A stretch of DNA of 64,000 nucleotides from Hyaloperonospora brassicae (lineage: Eukaryota > Oomycota > Peronosporomycetes > Peronosporales > Peronosporaceae). Of the stretch, positions 57,451 to 64,000 are shown one piece after another. Location: positions 558,001 through 622,000 of the forward strand of contig CANTFL010001429.1 in NCBI GenBank assembly GCA_947650285.1. Direction: 5' to 3'. The first letter of the stretch is position 1; the number at the start of each line of letters is the position of its first letter. A program made the position numbers and the translations under genes. The notes under the pieces were generated by a model. It saw only the letters and a program-made list of their open reading frames with translations. It ran no database searches and was not told the origin of the DNA.

Positions 57451-58492
57451 CTGGGTGTCGACGTTTCCCCGTGCCATACCAAGTTTCTGGTTGAGGCTGG
57501 GGTTTCGACCCGTAGGAGTCGTTCGTTGCTTACGCAAAGGACAAGTGGGACGCAAATGTTTAGTGCTTCCGCACATGTAACAGCGTCTCACCTCCTTTCG
57601 TTGCTCGGCAACATGAAGCTCAGCTTCACCTTCATCTCCAGCATTGCTGAGATCCATCGGTTCGGGCTTACAGTAAGCTGAGCTATTTGCTGAGATTGCC
57701 CTCGCATAGCTTGGGTTGTACCCATTCCAACCAAGTCTGGCTGACTTATAGTTATGCTCAGCATTCTGAGCGATGCTCACAGCCTCCTCAAAAGTCGAGG
57801 GATGGACTCGAAAGACCTCGGTCCTGGCAATGCCAGTGCGAAGACCTTCCATGAAGACTGTCACACAGACTACCTCAGGGAGAGGTTCAACTGCATAGTA
57901 GCCATCAGAGTTCTCAACTCCTGGACATAGTCCGTTAACTCGTTCTTACCCTGACGGGTAGACAAGAAGCGTGAGCGCACGCTATATGCCTGGTTAGGCG
58001 GCGAGAAAACTCGAAAAAGGTCCAAATTGAGCGAATCCCACGTGGGAAACGCCAAGTTGACCGACGTGCCACACGTCAAAGCCCACTCTCGCGCTCTATT
58101 ATCGAGCTTAGAGATAGCCAACGAGACCCGCTGGTTTTAAAGTGAGATGAGACCAGAGTCCATGGCCATCTCAATCTCACGGATCCAGAGGGTAAGATTT
58201 CCCCCTCCTTCCCGGAGTAACATTTAACGTCCACCCGAAGGGGACGAGGCTTAGCCTCTTCTGGTGGCATAGCCACATAGCGTGTCGACATAGCCGACGC
58301 TACTTGGTTTTGAACCTGGCCCAATAGGGCCGTTTCATACTGCATGAAGATCTCTACTCGTGCGTTGAGCACATCGGGACCTTGTGCAGCGAGAAACTCC
58401 ACGTACTCAGGGCCTACGGCCGCGGTCAGCTTATCAAGCGCGACCTTTTGGGCCTCAGAGAGGGGTGTGGATTGCTCCATCCTCACAGAGGA
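57448..58492 (-). pseudogene. gag, family A copy 2
   Basis: Starts at ATG around 58480 (MEQSTPLSEAQKVALDKLTA). The N-terminal frame runs to about 58180, shifts, and continues with LTCGTSVNLAFPTWDSLNLDLF and RFLSTRQGKNELTDYVQELRTL, then TVFMEGLRTGIARTEVFRVHP. The zinc knuckle CYMCGSTKHLRPTCPL is at about 57540-57590. Two frameshifts interrupt it. It is the capsid/nucleocapsid precursor. Confidence 0.9.
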
Positions 58493-58520
58493 TCAGTCGT
58501 AACGACTCAGGCGTAGATTA

Positions 58521-58536
58521 ACTACAAGTGCTACCA
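58521..58536 (-). promoter_or_regulatory. tRNA primer-binding site, family A copy 2
   Basis: The minus strand reads TGGTAGCACTTGTAGT starting two bases inside the 5' LTR, nearly the same as family B (TGGTAGCACTTTGTAG). Confidence 0.7.
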
Positions 58537-58538
58537 AG

Positions 58539-59012
58539 TGTAGCGGAGCTACACAGCTCCTTAAGTCAGAGGAAGACTTAACGCTCTTACGAGCAACTTT
58601 GGTTCTACGAACCCGACTCAGAGAGTCAACAAGCTCAGAGAACTCACGGTTCCTGTTCCAGGGAGACCAAACAATTCAAGAGAATCACAGCACAGAGTGC
58701 TCAAGAGTAGCTACCTTTACAGGCGTTGCTAGCTCTTCCGATCAAGACGCCTCGCAAAGCACGTGTCTTATGTTGATCAAAAGGGAAATTCAATTTTTAT
58801 TTCTTTAATTAACCTAAAAGAACACCTTAGAACAACGTATTTAACCTGCCCTAAATAACCTCTTAAAAGATCTCGCAATCAATTGATGACAGACATCGGT
58901 CTTCAACAATTGATACACTCACTGTGTTCTAAAATTACTTTATAGGGTAACCCCCTCTCTTGTGTGCACCACACCTATCGTCGACTACCAGCCGACGTGC
59001 AACCCCGTTACA
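58539..59012 (-). repeat. 5' LTR of family A copy 2
   Basis: 474 bp, TGTAGCGGAG to CCCCGTTACA on plus. About seven differences from the 3' LTR (for example near 58790, where three changes cluster), consistent with a fairly recent insertion. Confidence 0.96.
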
Positions 59013-59017
59013 TGCTC
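59013..59017. repeat. right target-site duplication of family A copy 2
   Basis: TGCTC, identical to 51427-51431. Confidence 0.9.
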
Positions 59018-59282
59018 GCTGATGCCCTCTCATTCGAACAATGGTTCCTTACGTGTCTATGACCGTTGACGGGCGTAGGCGCTTAGGCCGGCCAGATATA
59101 TATTGGACTTGAGCAAGCGATCCATTGCGACGAACGACCGCTTTACCGTGGTGTTCTCTGGTGCTCCCTACCCACGTTGACGGAGAGTTATTGGTCTGCC
59201 TGCACTGGAAGGTAGATGCCTCTTAGTATCACTGCTGACTGGAGTACTTGAATATAGATCCTGAGCAAGGGCTTGTCCACCA

Positions 59283-60350
59283 TTGAGGACCACGTTGACT
59301 TTGCCAAGTGGTGTCGATTTCGCGGACGAGCGCTGCGTCCCACTGGAACACGACGACATCAACTACAAGGCGTGCAAAGCGGCGCTCTTAAACGCTATAA
59401 GAGCCAATTGGTCTCGTTGTTCTCGGTTGGCGGAGAGGTCCGCAATACTAAATGCACTTAATATGGTTTGGTACGCATAGTCTTGTTCTGGAGCGTCAAG
59501 TGTTCGCCATCGATGCCTCGCTGACCCCGCAAGCCATGGTCAAGGACTATGCCAAGATGCTGAATTTCGTGTGGGAAAGCGATGTGAGTCGTTGATCTTC
59601 TTCTTTGATTGTTGTCGTGCAACAACTAAATCTGCTGTTGTTCGTGGCTCCCTCGCATTGATCAAATTTACTGAACATGGGTCCATCTGGACACATGTGT
59701 TCGCTCTTTCCTGGCCATCCGCTGCTGGAAGAGAAGACGCTGTTTGTGGCCTCCACAAAAGACTCGACGAAGCCACCGTCGCAGCGCATCACGCTCACCT
59801 ACCCGGTCATAAACAATGTTGCCAATGTACGTGCCTCTTGTCCATTGATCGGAGTGCTTGACAAACTAATTATGACACGTCCATGCTACTTGTGTAGATT
59901 TCATTCGTCGATACAGATACTAGTAAGGCCGAGCTGATTCTGAACATGATCGGCGTCGAGAAACAACTCGCTCTTCCCGCCGCCAACATCAAGCATACAT
60001 GTAGATCTTTTTGTCACAGAGGATTCATTGTGAAGGTTGATGAAGAAACTTACAAAGTGTGCTACGACATGTCCAAGGACAGCTTCACTGTCACTGGCAG
60101 GTACAAACTTACTGTGACCAGGACGAACAACTTCAACATTACCCCGAGGACGGCAGATTTGACTTGCGACATCGTGGTCGTTCAGCCTTTTCCTGTGATT
60201 GAAGGCGTCGGTAAGGCGTTGCTAACACTTACATACTAGTCGTAGATCCTCTACGCTTGACTGCTGTAGTAAGACGGTGTTGATACTCATGCTTTCGTTG
60301 AAGCGGTGTCTATGTTTCCCGCAGTGTGTTTGCCACGAACTGGCAGTTAG
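59283..60350 (+). pseudogene. intron-containing gene fragment of unknown function
   Basis: Coding-like stretches are joined by consensus splice sites. VFAIDASLTPQAMVKDYAKM ends at 59583 before [26 protein letters not shown] ... INNVAN ends at 59826 before GTACGT. A 71-bp intron (59827-59897, ending TGTGTAG) joins in frame to [20 protein letters not shown] and on to GRYKLTVTRTNNFNITPRTA and DIVVVQPFPVIEGV. A further donor at 60211 (GTAAGG) with CTAAC and an acceptor at 60324 would close the gene near 60350, followed by AATAAA-like sequence at about 60405. The beta-strand-rich, Cys-containing text resembles an extracellular Ig-like domain but I cannot name it. Upstream 59283-59480 has a stop and the first intron acceptor is unclear, so this is probably a 5'-damaged gene. 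Confidence 0.45.
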
Positions 60351-60563
60351 CATAGATTGATCTTTTGTGGGATCCTTTCACCCACAAAGTGACATGTGGA
60401 TCAAATAAAATGATGTTTTGCAACTGAATCGCCATATCAATGTGTCTGTTTTCATCGGTCTTTATTGCTCTGTTATATGTAAGTAAGGACATAGGCGTTC
60501 TGGACTAACGAGAGATGTAACGGGCTAGTCACTCTCATGATCCATTCGAAGGCTCTCAAAGAT

Positions 60564-61013
60564 CTACATGTACTGGTGGTGAGTACCCCACGGAATTTCC
60601 ATGATCTGTCGGAAAATAAGATTGATTTGCGGAATCGGATTGTCGCCGGATTCCGTCGACAAACACGGATAGCGGGATTGCCGATCGTAGATTATTTCCC
60701 GCGTCACGAGAGCAACACCATCTATCAGCTCGTAGGCCGTCCATAACTTGTTGATACCGGACGCACCATTCGGGAGGAACTTTGCGTAGGCATTGTAGCA
60801 AATGATCCGCCCGCCGTTGGTCAATACAGGTCTAACCACCATGGTATAGTCGACATGAGGAGTAAATGAATTCAACTGAACGTCGATGGAGAACATGGGC
60901 CATGTTGATGTCGACTCAGCTTGAATAGCGCGTGCGCCAGAGTCACCTGACAGCGCCGCATGTGCGGTCAAGAGCAACGCGGAGTAAGCGATCGTCCAGT
61001 ACTAAAGAGCTGG
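60564..61013 (-). pseudogene. secreted oomycete protein gene relic
   Basis: The minus-strand frame begins at an ATG near 61013 (MDPAL, then TAG) and continues open through a hydrophobic signal-like stretch (WTIAYSALLLTAHAAL). A domain follows with YTMVVRPVLTNGG, LWTAYELIDGVALVTREI, RYPCLSTESGDNPIPQINLI. The pattern (variable domain, AYxLxDGVA, single Cys before a Pro-rich PxxNxI) recalls an expanded family of small secreted Phytophthora proteins of unknown function; that assignment is from memory and tentative. The 5' stop and 3' truncation mark it as a relic. Confidence 0.4.
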
Positions 61014-61143
61014 ATCCATCTCGAACGTGCAATTGGTGCGCGGCAGCTATAGTTGAGTCATACGAGACAAATTCAACTATTAGTCGAACATGCTCACGAT
61101 TCGGGCACCGCAGCTGAGCTGAGTGTATGCTAGATAGGAAACA

Positions 61144-61270
61144 GTCTAACGTCACGGTCGGACGTCACGGTATGACATCTGGGTATGACGTCACCGTCTG
61201 ATGTCACCGTCTAACTTCACCTTCTAACGTCACCGTCTAACGTCACAGTTCAAATTCACAATCTGACGTC
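61144..61270. repeat. 13-bp minisatellite, about ten copies
   Basis: Consensus unit TCTAACGTCACCG repeated with substitutions; several copies create TGACGTCA or ACGTCA sequences. Confidence 0.88.
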
Positions 61271-61959
61271 ATTTGGAACATTTTAGAAGGACTCTGAATG
61301 ATAGGCATAGAGGTAGCACGATGGACCTTGACCAATTTAGCTTGGAGATTCGTAGGTACACACCGACCCTTTGATACGTACACACACCCTTAAAATAAAG
61401 GCCCCTCCTGAAGTACCGTGTTCTCCCTAACGAGGTACTGCATTGTTATACATACAAAATGGCCTATAAATATTATCTGCTACGTACACCCACGTCCGTA
61501 ATACGGGTCTCTTTTGTGTCATCATACAACCTTGCGAATGACTTCCGCTCATTATCCGGTACACCCCCTAAAGTACGCATAATACTACCATTTCGTCTAT
61601 TGTAAGATAATTTCAACTTTTGGATCAAGTATTTAGCTTACCTCTTACTGGTCATGAATATTAACTATCAATAAAAAGGCATACACACACCCAGTAAAAC
61701 TTTCTACAGTAATCTTCAACATAATTGATAACGTGAATGCAAAAAACAAAGATTTCGCTTTTTTGTATAAAATGCACTGCGATATCGACAATGACCGAGG
61801 AGAAATGTCTCACATGCATTAAAGCTGGCGTTGGACCAGACCATAAAATGGCGGCTTGTTAAGTGTTTCGATCTATAGACTGCTGCATAACAGTAGACGG
61901 TACGCGCATCGCAATGCACAGTTTTGTGATTATTGGATTAGATGGAGGTATACGTATCA
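61271..61959. other. unassigned region
   Basis: No ORF of note, AT-rich in places (61440-61760), contains several ACACACCC-type short repeats. Nothing supported. Confidence 0.4.
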
Positions 61960-62065
61960 AAGGGTGGGTGTGTCCCTTTGAATCTTCTTATTATTATAAT
62001 AATAATTATGATCAAGTACACGGCGCTTCTGGTCGACTTCCGACACTGCTGTGACCGACTGTCGA

Positions 62066-63120
62066 TCATTCATCGAGCCCAGCTCTCGGCCACATACAAA
62101 ATTGCAGTTTATTTCGATCATCAATCGATAACGGCTCGTACTCGAGTTGTTCAAAACTATTGCGAGCTGCAATAAGTTTTTTAAGCGAATCCTTACGGAC
62201 AAAGCTTTCGACGAATCCTGATAAGAGCGTTACACGCTTGAGCCAACGACACTTCGTCTCGGTTGTGGTTTCCGTGGTACCATCCATGTTTATAAACGAC
62301 ATCAATGTAGTAATCATGCTCAAAGCGATAGTTCTTAGCACTGATATCAAGATTATGAAGTCTTGATAAATTGAAAAGTGGGATCCGACAACTCATAGTA
62401 ATATGATTCAACCACTCTCTCAGATTACTCAAAAGGCATCCATGGCATGTTCTCAGAAGCAGATCGTAACGCATTACGATCTGGCTCCTCTTGCGTAGTG
62501 TCTCTGGGTACACTACGATCGCTGAAATCACTGGGATTGCTACGGCTACGATGACTCCGCGATGAGTAATCGGCACCATCACGATGACCAGCGTCATCAT
62601 GTTTATCATTCGCATCAAAAGAATGCGAGTGCAATCGGCTTGACCCCCGCGACGAGTCCCCAGAACTGCCGGATGAGCCGAAGTATTCGTGACGCAAGTC
62701 AGGATCGAGAAATGCCACGAGGTGTGGCAGCCGTCGTTTCTGCACGGGCAGCCTTACGGCTGGACTTCGCGGGAGAATTCGAGTCGGAGGGAAAGTCCGA
62801 TTCGCCCGAATAGAGAATCTCTATTTCGGAGTCGTCGTCCATATGATTACCACCCGTAGCAGAGGCTGCGGATGAATAAGCTGCACGTGGGAGACCACCT
62901 GCAACTGCAACATTGAGTGTCGCAGGATGCTTATCAGCACCAGCAGGCGACTAAGCACCTGCTGCCAAGTATTGAGATGCTTTCTCTCCGGATGCACGCA
63001 TCCGTGAAGCCGCGACAGTTGCGGCCTTGTTCGCGCAGCGCATGGACGTTCTCGTCCTTCGCTGAAAGCTAGAATGAGTTGGTCTAAACCAACAAGTGCT
63101 CCCTTTCCCATAGAGCGACC
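62066..63120 (-). pseudogene. antisense ORF relic of the B-like element
   Basis: Minus-strand frames align with the family B antisense protein in the same order: MDDDSEIEILYSGESDFPSD (about 62790-62845) against DPNIDVIYSGESDVSD; CRIPLFNLSRLHNLDISAKN and HDYYIDVVYKHGWYHGN (about 62260-62400) against HRIPLFDATELHGLNPSASN and EDFYLDAFLRHRWYNSN; then a segment matching GGWLKKLEVTRLWFEKR (DSLKKLIAARNSFEQL). The coiled-coil part is lost. Stops and frame changes are present. Confidence 0.75.
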
Positions 63121-63188
63121 AACGATGGTCAATCTGTAACCAATGAAATAAAATCACTCACTGTAGTGACTGATGGTCAAGGGGGTGA

Positions 63189-63651
63189 TGTAACGGGGTG
63201 AGACCGTTACATAAAAGTTTATACGAATCTATCAATTTTTAGGTATTATCCATTACGATAATACTCAATCAACATCACTCGAGAAGACGTGGTGTTGGCG
63301 GAAAATTAACCCGAGGGTAATATTCTTGGGTGCTCCACTATTGGTTGATGTAGACCACATCAACCAAATTAACCACCAATCGCTGCTGGACGCGCTCAAA
63401 GAGCGGTGGGCAATAGAACGACATAGGAGATTGTATCATATTATAGTTAGATCAAGACGAAAGGTGATTTACAAAGTTAAATAACAATATCAAATGACAA
63501 TTCTATTTTTTTTACTCAAACAGCGCTTTCGGGTTCAATTGGCTTCGGTTGCTCTTCCTCGCCACGTGTACGGGACGTCAGGAGCACGCAGATATGTGTT
63601 CAGTCAACATAAGGTCTTGCCAGTCATCTGGCAAGAGCGTGCCCTATTACA
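63189..63651 (+). repeat. 3' LTR of the B-like element
   Basis: Begins TGTAACGGGGTGAGACCGTT after the polypurine tract and ends GCCCTATTACA. Contains the family B landmark CATTGGTTGATGT-type segment (ATTGGTTGATGTAGACCACA, about 63342) and CACCAATCGCTGCTGGACGC. Confidence 0.85.
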
Positions 63652-63870
63652 CCAATGGTCCTTTTGCAATCAGGAATATAATTAGATATACTCAATACAG
63701 AGCAGAATTTTCCAAGTCCAAGACACGTGTATACTTTTAAGGTAAGTCATTGCGTGGGCTAAATTATGCCTGTTATCGAGCCTCCAGGAGCATAGATTGT
63801 AGAGGTCTTGTTCGGAAGCATCAAGAGTTAAGTCGGTCCGGACTGGTCAATAATCGCTTCCAGCGAACGA

Positions 63871-64000
63871 TAAGACTCGTCGCACGGCAAGCTGATGACC
63901 CAGTAGATGGCACCGCTTTAAGTCTCGTCGCACGGCGAGCCGGTTACCCAAGACGATATCGCTTTAAAACTCGCGAACGGCGAGCCAGTGAACCCATAGA
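63871..64000. repeat. tandem repeat, 46-48-bp unit, running off the window
   Basis: Units start at 63871, 63919 and 63965 with TAAGACTCGTCGCACGGC / TAAGTCTCGTCGCACGGC / TAAAACTCGCGAACGGC; the third is cut by the window end. Confidence 0.85.

Larger units (their letters stand above)
51432..59012 (-). mobile_element. Ty3/Gypsy element, family A copy 2 (chromodomain type, with antisense ORF)
   Basis: 7.58 kb, sense strand minus, both LTRs 474 bp and differing at about seven positions by eye. A perfect TGCTC target-site duplication brackets it. Primer site, gag, protease, RT, RNase H, integrase and chromodomain are all present, with a small number of frameshifts. A plus-strand antisense ORF occupies the space between the 3' LTR and integrase. 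It inserted into pre-existing host sequence that continues at 59013. Confidence 0.97.
61960..63651 (+). mobile_element. 3' end of a B-like Gypsy element
   Basis: Antisense ORF relic (62066-63120, minus), polypurine tract TCAAGGGGGTGA (about 63177-63188) and a 463-bp 3' LTR. The gag-pol part is missing. Diverged from family B by roughly one third at the nucleotide level by eye, so it is a separate, older lineage or copy. Confidence 0.75.

Noticed and set aside
59013..59060. LADALSFEQW-like reading after the family A insertion as an interrupted RNase H tether
   Set aside because: Only a few residues match and neither side continues as retroelement sequence.

Overview
This window looks like a transposon-dense stretch of an oomycete genome (Phytophthora / downy-mildew type). 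The call rests on the kinds of retroelement present: Ty3/Gypsy elements with chromodomain integrases, a Gypsy lineage with a second archaeal-type RNase H and Copia-like remnants. An oomycete-style initiator also lies upstream of the one intact gene. No rRNA, tRNA, CRISPR or prokaryotic operon structure was seen.

Layout. 1-4.7 kb: one intact gene, a secreted M13 (neprilysin-like) zinc metallopeptidase on the minus strand, then non-coding DNA with a near-perfect 158-bp hairpin. 4.68-12.33 kb: Gypsy family A, copy 1 (minus strand, two LTRs, decayed ORFs). 12.3-18.0 kb: old plus-strand Gypsy related to family B (called C), 3'-truncated. 18.0-22.9 kb: plus-strand 3' half of a third lineage (family D: RNase H, second RNase H, integrase, chromodomain, putative LTR and leader). 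22.9-31.4 kb: minus-strand 5' half of family D (gag, protease, RT), interrupted by a 1.85-kb element with long terminal inverted repeats. 31.4-36.3 kb: unassigned DNA, a minisatellite, and Copia-like gag/protease and LTR remnants. 36.3-43.1 kb: AT-rich gene desert. 43.12-51.12 kb: family B Gypsy, plus strand, both LTRs. 51.43-59.01 kb: family A copy 2, minus strand, with a perfect 5-bp target-site duplication. 59.0-64.0 kb: fragments of an intron-containing gene and of a secreted-protein gene, a 13-bp minisatellite, the 3' end of another B-like element with its LTR, and a tandem repeat running off the window.

Main result. Both Gypsy families carry a long extra ORF on the strand opposite gag-pol, between the integrase end and the 3' LTR. 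In family A copy 2 it starts 108 bp inside the LTR and encodes about 433 codons (one frame break). In family B it is about 543 codons, broken only by a 46-bp tandem duplication. A third, diverged B-like copy at the right end keeps the same antisense protein, including a YSGESD motif whose codons differ only at synonymous third positions. The two families' antisense products look unrelated or only very distantly related, but share a layout: an acidic/Ser-rich N-terminus, a Trp/Arg-rich middle and a C-terminal coiled coil. This suggests a selected antisense accessory gene in oomycete Gypsy elements rather than a shadow ORF.

Limits: boundaries of decayed domains are approximate, all similarities were judged by eye from translated motifs, and no database search was possible.
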